DNA of 58,586 nt from Streptomyces sp. NRRL S-350. Its GTDB lineage: Bacteria > Actinomycetota > Actinomycetes > Streptomycetales > Streptomycetaceae. A program made the position numbers and the translations under genes. The notes under the pieces are model-generated. The model made no database searches. It saw only the letters and a list, made by a program, of their open reading frames with translations, and had not been told where the DNA came from. The DNA lies in contig NZ_JOHO01000043.1 in assembly GCF_000719705.1 (NCBI RefSeq), positions 1 through 58,586 on the forward strand, in the 5' to 3' direction. Below are positions 7,952 to 17,833 of this stretch, one piece after another. The number at the start of each line of letters is the position of its first letter. Position 1 is the first letter of the stretch.

Positions 7952-10900
7952 TCAGGGCAGGGTCAGCACCTGGGCCCGCCGCCCGCCCGGGTTGAGGTGG
8001 TGCACCAGCAGCAGCTTGGTGGCGTCACCTGCGGCACGGTGCACGGCGAGGACGTCGCCGGGGCCGACCGGGGCCAGCACCGCCGGGGGGCCGGTGGGGC
8101 CGGCCTGGGCGGCGACGGCCGGGTGCAGGACGTCCAGCGGGACGGCCGGGCGGGTGCCGCGCAGGCCGATGGCGGAGAAGGCCTCGGCCGCGTCCGGGGT
8201 GCCTGGGGCGGGGGTGCCGGTCCAGACGCCGTAGTGCACGGTGCTGTGCCCGGGCCCGACGCCGGGCAGGGCGCTCAGCCGGACGGGCAGGACGAGCACG
8301 TCGCTGTCCAGCAGCGCGGTGTCGGTGTCACCCCAGCGGGCGTTCAACGGCTGGACGTCGAGTTCGTCCCCGGTCCGGGCGTCGACGGCGCGGGAGACCA
8401 GGACGTCGCTGCCGCGCAGCCGGTCGGCCTTGAGGAAGACGTCGGTGGTGCCGTCCCCGTCGGTGTCCAGCGAGACCCGCACGCCGTACAGCCCGACCGG
8501 GCTCGCGGCGGGCGCCCACAGCTGCGCGCCCACGTACAGCAGGTCGGAGTCGACGGCCGCGCCGACCGCCCGCAGGTCGGCGGACCGCTCACCGGGGTGC
8601 TCGACGCAGACGTCCTGCGCCGGGTCGCCGCCCTCCCCCGCGTCCTCGGGCCGGATGCCCGCGCCCGGCCCGACGGCGGCGCCGCTGCCGACCGGGCAGT
8701 CGGCCCAGCGGGCGCCTTCGCCGCCGAGGGCGAGGGCGGTGACCAGTCCGGGTGTCGCGCCGGGCGCGGCGCTGCCGCCGAGCGTGACGAGCGTGCCGTC
8801 CCGCGCGGTCCGGACGGAGGCCGTCGCCGCGAGGTCGCTCGCCGGCCGGGGGGCCGCGAACACCGGGACGCGCAGTTGCGGCAGGGTGTCGTCCGCGGCC
8901 GGGGTGAGCAGCACCCGCCCGGAGAGTTCGCCCCGGTAGCTGCGCGCCTTGCCGCCCTGCAGGGTGTCGATGGTCGGGTCGGGCGCGCGCCCCAGCTGCC
9001 CGGGGACGGACAGCGTCACCCGGACCCGGGCGGCGCCGCCCGCGGGGACGTCGACCCGGGCCGGGGAGACCGCGAACGCGGCGCCGGGCAGTTCGGTGGC
9101 CGCCGCGTAGCCGGTGCGGTAGCTCAGCGGCGCGTCGGAGTGGTTGCGGACCTCGATGTCCCGTCCGAGCGAGGTCGGCCCGCCGACCTCGACCGGCCCG
9201 AAGGAGACCCCGACGGCGCCTTCCTCGGCGCCGTCCCCCGCCGCGTAGGCGACGGCGGGCGTGCGGACGGCCAGGTCGACCCGGACCCGCCCGGCCCCGG
9301 TGCGCTCGGGCCCGTAGACCGGGCCGCCGTGGTCGTCGCCGAGGTGGGTGTCCGCGGTGGTGTTCATCAGTGCGGCCTTGAGCTGCTCGACCGGCCAGTC
9401 CGGGTGCGCGGCGCGGACCAGCGCGGCGAGCCCGGCGACGTGCGGGGTGGCCATCGAGGTGCCGCTCTCGCGCTGGCCGCCGGCGCCGCTGCCGACCAGG
9501 GCGGACCAGATGCTCTCGCCGGGGGCGGCGAGGTCGGGTTTGACGACCCCGGGCACGCCGAGGCCGCGGGAGGTGAAGTCGGTGAGGGTGTCGGCCCGGG
9601 CCGGCTGGTCCTGTGCGACGGAGCCGTGCAGCGGGTTGCCGGGTGCGGCGAGCCGGACCCGCACCGGCCCGGCGGCCGCGGCCCGGCGCAGCCGCTCGCC
9701 GTCGGCGCGGGCCAGCAGCGCGGCCGGGATCCGGTCGTCGCCCGCGATCTCGGCGAGGTGGTCGGTGTCGGCGGCGTAGAGCGCGCCGATCGCGCCGGCG
9801 TCGGCGGCGTGGTCGGCGCGCGGGCCGGAGTTGCAGGGCCGGTCGGCCTCGGCGGTCTTCCAGGCGAGCACGGCGATCCGGCCGGCCAGTCGCTGCCGGT
9901 CGGCGTCGCTGAAGGCGGTGCAGCCGTCCGACTGGTCGGCGGGCAGGGCGAGTTCGCCGGTGACGTCGGCGGTGGACCAGCCCTGGTAGCGCTCGCTCCA
10001 GTGTGCCGGGACGACCCCGGCGAGGTCGGCGGGGGCGAGGACGGTGAGGCCGTCCACGTCGGCGTGCCCGTGGACGGAGGCGGCGACGGTGATCGCCCGG
10101 GCGGCGGTGCCTGGGCTGCCGCCGATGCCGTACACGTCGCCGTCGTTGCCCGCGGCCGCGACCACGACGGTGCCCAGCGCGGCGAGCCGGTCGACGGCCA
10201 GCGCGTCGGTGTCGTCGGTGCTGCCGAAGCGGCTGCCGAGCGAGAGGTTGACGACGTCGAGCCGGTCGGCGAGGTCGCCGTCGCCGTTCGGGTCGGCGGC
10301 CAGGTCGAGGGCCTGGGCGAGCCGGTCAGTGGAGCCGTCGCAGCCGAACACCCGGATCGCGTACAGCTGGGCGCCGGGGGCCGCGCCGGGGCCGACCTTG
10401 AAGGCGGCCGGGTCAAGCCCGGGCCCGTACGGGCCGGTGTACGGGCGGCCGTCGGCGGTGACGCCGTACCCGGCGGCGGTGCCGGCGACGTGCGTGCCGT
10501 GGCCGTTGCGCACACAGTCGAGCGGGTTGTCGCCGGGGTGCGGCACGGGCTGGTGGTGCGGGGAGGCCGGGTCCGGGTCGTAGTCGTCACCGACCAGGTC
10601 CTTGCCGCCGACGACCTTGGCGTTGGGGAACAGGGCGGGCGGTGCCGGCTTGCCGCGCTCGACCGAGCGGAAGGCCTCCTCGGTGCCGGGGCCGCCGAAG
10701 TCGGCGTGGGTGTAGTCGATGCCGCTGTCGATGATCCCGATCCGCACGCCCTTCCCGGTGTTGCCGCCGGGCGCGGAGCCGCCGGCCCAGACCTGCGGGG
10801 CGCCGGTCAGCGGGACGGAGTGGGCGTTGTCCCGCCGCTTGTCGACGATCGGGTGGACGGCCCGGACGCCGGGCAGGGCCCGCAGGGCGGGCAGTCGGTC

Positions 10901-11293
10901 GGCGGGTGCGCTGACGGCGAGGCCGGTGAGCAGGGTCTGGGTGCGGTAGAGCTCGCGGGCGGCGGGGGCCGCCCGCCGGACGGCGCCGGCGAGCCGGTCG
11001 AGCGCGTCCCCGGTCCGGGCCCGCTGGGCGGCGCCGGCCCGGGCGGCCTCCCGGCGGACGGTCTCCGGGGAGCGCTCGGCGCGCCGGGCGCTGTCGGCGG
11101 CGCGCTGCCAGGCGGGGCCGGCCGCCTCGGTGGTGAGTTCGAGCAGGACGGAGGCCGTTCGGCCGGCTCCGGGCGCCGGGGCGGACGGCGCCCCTGCGGC
11201 GGACGGCCCGGCGGCGAGGGCGACGCTCCCGGCCAGCAGGGCCAGGGTGAGGCCGATCCGGGCGATGGGTCGGCGGACGGGTGGCAGGCGCAC
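7952..11293 (-). CDS. secreted S8 family serine peptidase (subtilase)
   Basis: A 1113-residue exported subtilisin-like protease. A signal peptide occupies about residues 1-33. It is followed by a helical inhibitor-like prodomain and the catalytic domain, with Asp189 (IIDSGIDY), His265 (NGHGTHVAGT), oxyanion Asn383 (AAGND) and Ser613 (GTSMATPHVAG). A protease-associated-type insert lies between residues 410 and 560. The C-terminal 400 residues look like beta-rich domains. The arrangement matches large streptomycete subtilases that digest extracellular protein. The GTG at 11293 has AAAGGG in front and begins directly at the basic n-region of the signal. It is monocistronic, ending against the YfhO-like gene. 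The substrate is unknown. Confidence 0.93.
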   Translation of the reverse strand: MRLPPVRRPIARIGLTLALLAGSVALAAGPSAAGAPSAPAPGAGRTASVLLELTTEAAGPAWQRAADSARRAERSPETVRREAARAGAAQRARTGDALDRLAGAVRRAAPAARELYRTQTLLTGLAVSAPADRLPALRALPGVRAVHPIVDKRRDNAHSVPLTGAPQVWAGGSAPGGNTGKGVRIGIIDSGIDYTHADFGGPGTEEAFRSVERGKPAPPALFPNAKVVGGKDLVGDDYDPDPASPHHQPVPHPGDNPLDCVRNGHGTHVAGTAAGYGVTADGRPYTGPYGPGLDPAAFKVGPGAAPGAQLYAIRVFGCDGSTDRLAQALDLAADPNGDGDLADRLDVVNLSLGSRFGSTDDTDALAVDRLAALGTVVVAAAGNDGDVYGIGGSPGTAARAITVAASVHGHADVDGLTVLAPADLAGVVPAHWSERYQGWSTADVTGELALPADQSDGCTAFSDADRQRLAGRIAVLAWKTAEADRPCNSGPRADHAADAGAIGALYAADTDHLAEIAGDDRIPAALLARADGERLRRAAAAGPVRVRLAAPGNPLHGSVAQDQPARADTLTDFTSRGLGVPGVVKPDLAAPGESIWSALVGSGAGGQRESGTSMATPHVAGLAALVRAAHPDWPVEQLKAALMNTTADTHLGDDHGGPVYGPERTGAGRVRVDLAVRTPAVAYAAGDGAEEGAVGVSFGPVEVGGPTSLGRDIEVRNHSDAPLSYRTGYAAATELPGAAFAVSPARVDVPAGGAARVRVTLSVPGQLGRAPDPTIDTLQGGKARSYRGELSGRVLLTPAADDTLPQLRVPVFAAPRPASDLAATASVRTARDGTLVTLGGSAAPGATPGLVTALALGGEGARWADCPVGSGAAVGPGAGIRPEDAGEGGDPAQDVCVEHPGERSADLRAVGAAVDSDLLYVGAQLWAPAASPVGLYGVRVSLDTDGDGTTDVFLKADRLRGSDVLVSRAVDARTGDELDVQPLNARWGDTDTALLDSDVLVLPVRLSALPGVGPGHSTVHYGVWTGTPAPGTPDAAEAFSAIGLRGTRPAVPLDVLHPAVAAQAGPTGPPAVLAPVGPGDVLAVHRAAGDATKLLLVHHLNPGGRRAQVLTLP

Positions 11294-11538
11294 TGGGCCC
11301 TTTCCCCCGGCAGGGGGGACTGATCCGCACTCCGTGTCGCTGGCGCCCGCCCGCGCGGCCGCCGATCACCCTTCCGGGGGCCCCAAATTAGGATGATCGC
11401 GACAGCGGGGGCGAGCAACTTCCCTCGAACGGAACGCGGTTGCACTCTACGGAGTGACGTACCGTCAGCCCGTTCGGAGCAGTAGCCCGATGAACGCCAC
11501 CCGCGGCGCCGCTCAGCGGCGGCCGCCCGCCAATGGTC
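11294..11538. other. gene-free gap upstream of the subtilase
   Basis: No convincing gene is seen between the subtilase start and the 14-bp repeat array. The stretch must contain the minus-strand promoter of the protease. An AT-richer spot lies near 11385-11396, but no clear -35/-10 pair stands out. Confidence 0.5.
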
Positions 11539-11620
11539 GTTCAGCGCCGACTGTTCAGCGCCGACCGTTCAGCGGTGGCCGTTCAGCGGCGACCGCCCAG
11601 CGGCGGCCTCAGCGGTGGCC
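11539..11620. repeat. 14-bp tandem repeat array, six units
   Basis: Five full units of 14 bp starting at 11539, 11553, 11567, 11581 and 11595, and a 12-bp sixth unit at 11609-11620, follow the pattern GTTCAGCGSYGRCC. The first two differ at one base. The array ends at the stop codon of the small ORF at 11609-11770. No inverted symmetry or terminator is obvious. Confidence 0.85.
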
Positions 11621-11770
11621 GGTCACGCCGCCGTTGTCCCGGCGGTCCAGCGCGCGCTGGAGGGCGGCGGCCGCGAAGGGGGGCCGCTCGGCGGCCCGGC
11701 GGCGGCGCGGGGCGCGGACGGGGGCGGCGGAGGGGGTGGCAGTGGCGTGGCGGTCGGCGGTGGAGGGCAT
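11609..11770 (-). CDS. small basic protein, hypothetical (53 residues)
   Basis: The ATG at 11770 is preceded by AAGGAGCCCGGT, one of the best ribosome sites in the window, which is the main reason to call this gene. The product begins MPSTADRHATAT, has a strongly basic centre (APRRRRAAERPP) and a helix-like AAALQRALDRRD segment. No membrane helix or known domain is visible. It lies downstream of serA beyond a strong terminator, so it probably has its own promoter. Function unknown. It could be a chance ORF in high-GC sequence. Confidence 0.45.
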   Translation of the reverse strand: MPSTADRHATATPSAAPVRAPRRRRAAERPPFAAAALQRALDRRDNGGVTGHR

Positions 11771-12044
11771 ACCGGGCTCCTTGGAAGCGGGCTGCGGAGC
11801 AGCGCGGGAGGGAGAAGGAGGTGCCGTGCGCGGCGCGCCCCGAGGGGGCCGGCTGTGCGCGGCGGGGTACGCGCTGGGCAGGGGTCGCCTGCCCGTGACG
11901 GCGCACGCGCACACGGGCCGCGCGCCCTGGCTACAGGGGCGGCTCACCGTATGGCCCTTCCACGGTACGACCAGGTCGGGACCGTGTCTGCACGAATACT
12001 TGGATTTCCTACTATCTGAGACGGGAGCCTCCCCGGTGAACGCA
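11771..12044. other. gene-free stretch between small ORF and serA terminator
   Basis: No gene with codon usage like the neighbours was found. The region 11995-12020 is AT-richer than its surroundings and could hold the promoter of the small minus-strand ORF. Confidence 0.4.
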
Positions 12045-12087
12045 GCGGGGCCCGGACCGCCGTTCGAAACGGCGGTCCGGGCCCCGC
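12045..12087 (-). terminator. 20-bp stem terminator after serA
   Basis: A perfect 20-bp stem (12045-12064 with 12068-12087) closes a three-base loop just after the serA stop codon. It is the longest perfect hairpin near a gene end in this window. No T-run follows. The symmetric shape allows action in both directions. Confidence 0.85.
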
Positions 12088-12099
12088 GGGGCGTCAGGT

Positions 12100-13698
12100 T
12101 CAGCCCAGGTCGACCGAGCGCGCGAAGCGGGCGCCGATCTCGGCGGCGATCGCCGTCAGCACCTCGCCCGGGATCTCGCTGTCCACGGTGAGGGAGGCCA
12201 GGGCGCCGCCGCCGTCGCGGGCGACCTGCATGCCGGCGATGTTGATGCCCGCGTCGCCGAGGTGGCGGCCGAGCACGCCGACCACGCCGGGGCGGTCCTC
12301 GTACTTGAAGAAGGCCATGTGGTCGGTGAGCGCCACGTCCACGTCGAAGGCGTCCACGCCGACGATCTTCTGGATCTGCTTGGGGCCGGCCAGCGTGCCG
12401 GAGATGGCGATCTCCTCGCCGTTGCCGAGCGTGCCGCGCACGGTGATCACGTTGCGGTGCTCGGGGCTCTCGCTGGAGGTGGTCAGGCGGACCTCGACGC
12501 CGCGCTCCTGGGCGAACAGCGGGGCGTTGACGTAGGACACCGTCTCCGCCACGACGTCCTCGAACACGCCCTTCAGGGCCGACAGTTCGAGCACCTTCAC
12601 GTCGTGCTGGGTGATCTCGCCGCGGACCTCGACATCGAGCCGGACGGCGACCTCGCCGGCCAGCGCGGTGAAGATCCGGCCGAGCTTCTCGGCCAGCGGC
12701 AGGCCCGGGCGGACGTCCTCGGCGATCACGCCGCCCTGGACGTTCACGGCGTCCGGCACGAGCTCGCCGGCCAGCGCGAGGCGCACCGACTTCGCCACCG
12801 CGATGCCGGCCTTCTCCTGCGCCTCGTCGGTGGAGGCGCCCAGGTGCGGGGTGGCGACCACGTTGTCGAACGCGAACAGCGGGGAGTCGGTGCACGGCTC
12901 CTTGGCGTACACGTCGAGGCCGGCGCCGGCCACCCGGCCCTCGCGCAGGGCGCTCGCCAGCGCCTCCTCGTCCACGATGCCGCCGCGGGCGGCGTTCACG
13001 ATGCGCACGGTCGGCTTGACCTTGTGCAGCGCCTCGTCGCCGATCAGGCCGATGGTCTCGGGGGTCTTCGGGAGGTGGACGGTGATGAAGTCCGAGACCT
13101 CCAGCAGCTCCTCCAGGGTGACCAGCTTGACGCCCATCTGCGCGGCGCGGGCAGCCTGGATGTAGGGGTCGTACGCGACGATCTTCATCCCGAACGCGGA
13201 CATCCGCTGGGCGACCAGCACGCCGATCCGGCCGAGGCCGACGACGCCGAGGGTCTTCTCGCTCAGTTCGACGCCGGTGTACTTGTTGCGCTTCCACTCG
13301 CCCTGCTTGAGCGCGGCGTTGGCCGGCGCGATGTTGCGGGCGACGGAGATCAGCAGGCCGCAGGCGAGTTCGGCGGCGGTGACGATGTTGGAGGTCGGTG
13401 CGTTGACGACCATCACGCCGGCCTTGGTGGCGGCGGCCACGTCGACGTTGTCCAGGCCGACGCCGGCCCGGGCGACCACCTTGAGCTTGCGGGCGACGGC
13501 CAGCGCCTCGGCGTCGACCTTGGTGGCGGAGCGGATCAGGATCGCGTCGACGTCGGCGATCGCGGTCAGCAGTTCGTTGCGGTCGGCGCCGTTGCAGTGG
13601 CGGATCTCGAAGTCGGGGCCGAGGGCGTCGACGGTGGCGGGCGACAGCTCTTCGGCGATCAGTACGACGCCGGCTTTCACAGTGGTCGCAGTGCTCAC
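12100..13698 (-). CDS. serA: D-3-phosphoglycerate dehydrogenase
   Basis: A 532-residue SerA of the long, actinobacterial type. It oxidises 3-phosphoglycerate with NAD, the first step of serine synthesis. Domains in order are a split substrate-binding domain, a Rossmann nucleotide-binding domain with VGLGRIG, the catalytic Arg/Glu/His region ending in VVATPHLGAST, an intervening regulatory domain (about 320-450) and a C-terminal ACT domain (DHMAFFKYEDRPGVVGVLG) that normally binds serine for feedback control. The GTG at 13698 is chosen because homology starts there (TTVKAGVVLIAEELSP) and AAGGA precedes it. Upstream codons to 13788 lack homology. It lies between the ilv operon and a strong terminator. 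Confidence 0.96.
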   Translation of the reverse strand: MSTATTVKAGVVLIAEELSPATVDALGPDFEIRHCNGADRNELLTAIADVDAILIRSATKVDAEALAVARKLKVVARAGVGLDNVDVAAATKAGVMVVNAPTSNIVTAAELACGLLISVARNIAPANAALKQGEWKRNKYTGVELSEKTLGVVGLGRIGVLVAQRMSAFGMKIVAYDPYIQAARAAQMGVKLVTLEELLEVSDFITVHLPKTPETIGLIGDEALHKVKPTVRIVNAARGGIVDEEALASALREGRVAGAGLDVYAKEPCTDSPLFAFDNVVATPHLGASTDEAQEKAGIAVAKSVRLALAGELVPDAVNVQGGVIAEDVRPGLPLAEKLGRIFTALAGEVAVRLDVEVRGEITQHDVKVLELSALKGVFEDVVAETVSYVNAPLFAQERGVEVRLTTSSESPEHRNVITVRGTLGNGEEIAISGTLAGPKQIQKIVGVDAFDVDVALTDHMAFFKYEDRPGVVGVLGRHLGDAGINIAGMQVARDGGGALASLTVDSEIPGEVLTAIAAEIGARFARSVDLG

Positions 13699-13839
13699 GA
13701 CAGTGTTGTCCTTAACTGTCCGGTTCCCCCGGCACGTGGGTGGCGTGGAAGGGAGGGGGAAGGTGGCATGCCGCGTAGGTAGACGCACGACGCTGTGGGC
13801 CTGACGCGCACTCGGAAGTGTATCGACGGGCTGGGTGCC

Positions 13840-13882
13840 AGGCTGCTCCCGTCCGGCGAAATCACCCGGACGAGAGCAGCCT
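13840..13882 (-). terminator. hairpin terminator after ilvC
   Basis: A 17-bp stem with one non-Watson-Crick position (13840-13856 with 13866-13882) and a 9-nt loop lie about 45 nt past the ilvC stop and before the serA leader. This suggests that the ilv operon and serA are separate transcripts. Confidence 0.75.
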
Positions 13883-13926
13883 ACTTGTACAAGGGAGTTA
13901 CGGTGCCGAGTCGGCGGGGAAGGCGG

Positions 13927-15565
<1,639 letters not shown>

Positions 15566-15650
15566 GTGGTTCCTCAGTCGCGCGAGGGGGGCCAGGCGTA
15601 GCCGGTCCCGAGCAGGGTGGCGGTGGGCGACGGGCGGGTGGGGGGCGGGG

Positions 15651-17504
15651 TCACTCCGAGTCGTCCCCGAAGTCGGGGCGCACGCCCTTGGCGAACTGGA
15701 TCTCGTCGTTGCTGGTCCCGGCGGCGACCATCGGCCAGACCATGGCGTCCTGGTGGACGATGAAGTCGATGACGACGGGGCGGTCGTTGATCGCCATCGC
15801 CTGCTGGATGACCGCGTCGAGGTCCTCGGGGCGCTCGCAGCGCAGACCGACGCAGCCCATCGCCTCGGACAGCAGGACGAAGTCGGGGATCCGGGTGCCC
15901 TGCGCCGGCGGCTCGATGCCGTCGTGGCCGGGGCCGGAGTGCAGCACGGTGTTGGAGTAGCGCTGGTTGTAGAACAGCGTCTGCCACTGCCGGACCATGC
16001 CCAGCGAGCCGTTGTTGATGACCGCGACCTTGATCGGGATGTCGTTCAGGGCGCAGGTGACCAGCTCCTGGTTGGTCATCTGGAAGCAGCCGTCGCCGTC
16101 GATGGCCCAGACCGGGGTCTGCGGGCGGCCGGCCTTGGCGCCCATCGCCGCGGGGACGGCGTAGCCCATGGTCCCGGCGCCGCCGGAGTTGAGCCAGGTG
16201 CCCGGCTTCTCGAACCGGATGAACTGCGAGCTCCACATCTGGTGCTGGCCCACGCCCGCGGCGTAGATCGCCTCGGGGCCGACCAGCCGGCCGATGCGCT
16301 CGATGACCTGCTGCGGCGAGAGACGGCCGTCGGGGGCGGGCTCGTAGCCGAGCGGGTAGGTCCTCTTCCACTCGTCGAGCTTCTCCCACCACTCGGTGTA
16401 GTCGCCCTTGTGGCCGGCGTCGAACTCGGCCTGGACGGCGACGATCAGGTCGGCGAGCACCTCGCGGGCGTCGCCGACGATCGGCACGTCCGCCGGGCGG
16501 TTCTTGCCGATCTCGGCCGGGTCGATGTCGGCGTGGACGACCTTGGCGTACGGGGCGAAGCCGTCCAGCTTGCCGGTGACCCGGTCGTCGAAGCGGGCGC
16601 CGAGGGTGAACAGCAGGTCGGCCTTCTGCAGGGCGGTGACGGCCGGGACGGAGCCGTGCATGCCGGGCATGCCCAGGTGCTGCGGGTGGCTGTCGGGGAA
16701 GGCGCCGAGCGCCATCAGGGTGGTGACCACCGGGGCGCCGGTCAGCTCGGCGAGGATCCGCAGTTCGGCGGTGGCCTGCGCCTTGATCACGCCGCCGCCG
16801 ACGTACAGCACCGGGCGCTTGGCGCCGACCAGCATCTTCGCGGCCTCGCGGATCTGCTTGGCGTGCGGCTTGGTGACCGGGCGGTAGCCGGGCAGTGCGG
16901 CCTCGACCGGCCAGCGGAAGGTGGTGGTGGCCTGCAGCGCGTCCTTGGCGATGTCGACCAGGACGGGGCCGGGGCGCCCGGTGGCGGCGATGTGGAAGGC
17001 CTCGGCGATCACCCGGGGGATCTCGGCCGGGTCGGTGACCAGGTAGTTGTGCTTGGTGATCGGCATCGTGATGCCGCAGATGTCCGCCTCCTGGAAGGCG
17101 TCGGTGCCGATCGCCTTGGAGGAGACCTGGCCGGTGATCGCGACGATCGGCACGGAGTCCATGTAGGCGTCGGCGATCGGGGTGACCAGGTTGGTCGCGC
17201 CCGGGCCGGAGGTGGCCATGCAGACCCCGACCCTGCCGGTGGCCTGGGCGTAGCCGGTGGCGGCGTGGCCGGCGCCCTGCTCGTGCCGGACCAGGATGTG
17301 GCGCACCTTGGCGGAGTCCATCAGCGGGTCGTACGCGGGAAGGATGGCCCCGCCCGGGATGCCGAAGACGGTGTCCGCGCCGACGGCCTCCAGCGAGCGG
17401 ATGAGCGACTGGGCGCCGGTCATGGTCTCGACGACGTGCTGGGGAGCGGGAGCGTTGGCGGCCGGGTTGTCCCCGCGGCGGGGGGATGCGGCGTGCTCAG
17501 TCAT
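15651..17504 (-). CDS. ilvB: acetolactate synthase, catalytic large subunit
   Basis: A 617-residue thiamine-diphosphate enzyme that condenses pyruvate with pyruvate or 2-ketobutyrate in the first common step of branched-chain amino-acid synthesis. It shows the N-terminal substrate-channel motif [13 protein letters not shown], the cofactor glutamate in [12 protein letters not shown], an FAD-binding central domain and the ThDP motif [12 protein letters not shown] followed by [13 protein letters not shown]. The ATG at 17504 ([10 protein letters not shown]) has a GA-rich ribosome site. The frame is open further upstream, but that part lies over the leader and attenuator. It heads the operon with ilvN and ilvC and is preceded by a typical attenuation leader. 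Confidence 0.96.
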   Translation of the reverse strand: MTEHAASPRRGDNPAANAPAPQHVVETMTGAQSLIRSLEAVGADTVFGIPGGAILPAYDPLMDSAKVRHILVRHEQGAGHAATGYAQATGRVGVCMATSGPGATNLVTPIADAYMDSVPIVAITGQVSSKAIGTDAFQEADICGITMPITKHNYLVTDPAEIPRVIAEAFHIAATGRPGPVLVDIAKDALQATTTFRWPVEAALPGYRPVTKPHAKQIREAAKMLVGAKRPVLYVGGGVIKAQATAELRILAELTGAPVVTTLMALGAFPDSHPQHLGMPGMHGSVPAVTALQKADLLFTLGARFDDRVTGKLDGFAPYAKVVHADIDPAEIGKNRPADVPIVGDAREVLADLIVAVQAEFDAGHKGDYTEWWEKLDEWKRTYPLGYEPAPDGRLSPQQVIERIGRLVGPEAIYAAGVGQHQMWSSQFIRFEKPGTWLNSGGAGTMGYAVPAAMGAKAGRPQTPVWAIDGDGCFQMTNQELVTCALNDIPIKVAVINNGSLGMVRQWQTLFYNQRYSNTVLHSGPGHDGIEPPAQGTRIPDFVLLSEAMGCVGLRCERPEDLDAVIQQAMAINDRPVVIDFIVHQDAMVWPMVAAGTSNDEIQFAKGVRPDFGDDSE

Positions 17505-17684
17505 CTGCCTGTCTCTTCTCGGGTTTTGCCGACCCGGTGCTGCGGGCCCCGTGCTGCGAGGGTGGGGTCCCGGTCCGGGCCGATCGCCGGCTCTGCCTCT
17601 ATCGTCCCGCTCGGTCCGACGGATCGGACGTCCCGGGCGGTCGAGGCCAGGGGTCTTGCGTGGGTGGAACAGCGTCAGTGCAAC

Positions 17685-17718
17685 AAAAAACCCCTCGTGC
17701 CCAAGGGCATGCGAGGGG
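17685..17718 (-). terminator. attenuator terminator of the ilvBNC operon
   Basis: On the minus strand CGAGGGG (17712-17718) pairs with 17691-17697, and GGGCA with TGCCC inside it, leaving a two-base bulge. Six T residues follow (complement of 17685-17690). It lies about 180 nt before ilvB and just after a short ORF with branched-chain codons, so it is read as a transcription attenuator. Two further structures surround it: a hairpin at 17741-17758 and a perfect 10-bp pairing of 17720-17729 with 17763-17772. Apart from this leader region, the 329-bp gap upstream of ilvB holds nothing else recognisable. Confidence 0.9.
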
Positions 17719-17758
17719 TGGCGCGTCGGTCTGTCACGAGCAGGGCTTGCGAGCCCTG

Positions 17759-17800
17759 TCAGCCGACGCGCCCGCCAAGTACGAGAATTCGGGTGCGCAT
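17759..17800 (-). CDS. ilvB leader peptide [13 protein letters not shown]
   Basis: A 13-residue ORF with four consecutive regulatory codons, Ile-Leu-Val-Leu, written ATT CTC GTA CTT. ATT, GTA and CTT are rare here, which fits a sensor of charged branched-chain tRNAs. Leader peptides of the form [13 protein letters not shown] are known upstream of actinobacterial ilvB genes. When these tRNAs are scarce, a stalled ribosome should change folding of the RNA downstream and prevent the terminator at 17685-17718. The last codons overlap the 17763-17772 segment that can pair beside the terminator. No obvious Shine-Dalgarno sequence precedes it. Confidence 0.9.
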   Translation of the reverse strand: MRTRILVLGGRVG

Positions 17801-17833
17801 GGCAACGACCATCCTCCGGTCCGGGGTGGCGTG

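Noticed and set aside
7997..11323. Plus-strand frame over the full length of the subtilase gene
   Set aside because: Antisense shadow; the minus strand encodes a complete catalytic Asp-His-Ser triad and signal peptide.
4868..11770. A genomic island carrying a mobile element
   Set aside because: No integrase, transposase, direct flanking repeats or tRNA target site was seen; only the Uma2 remnant hints at rearrangement.
11454..12191. 245-codon plus-strand frame across the gap after the subtilase
   Set aside because: Low-complexity Arg/Gly-rich product without homology or ribosome site; it crosses the repeat array and the serA terminator.
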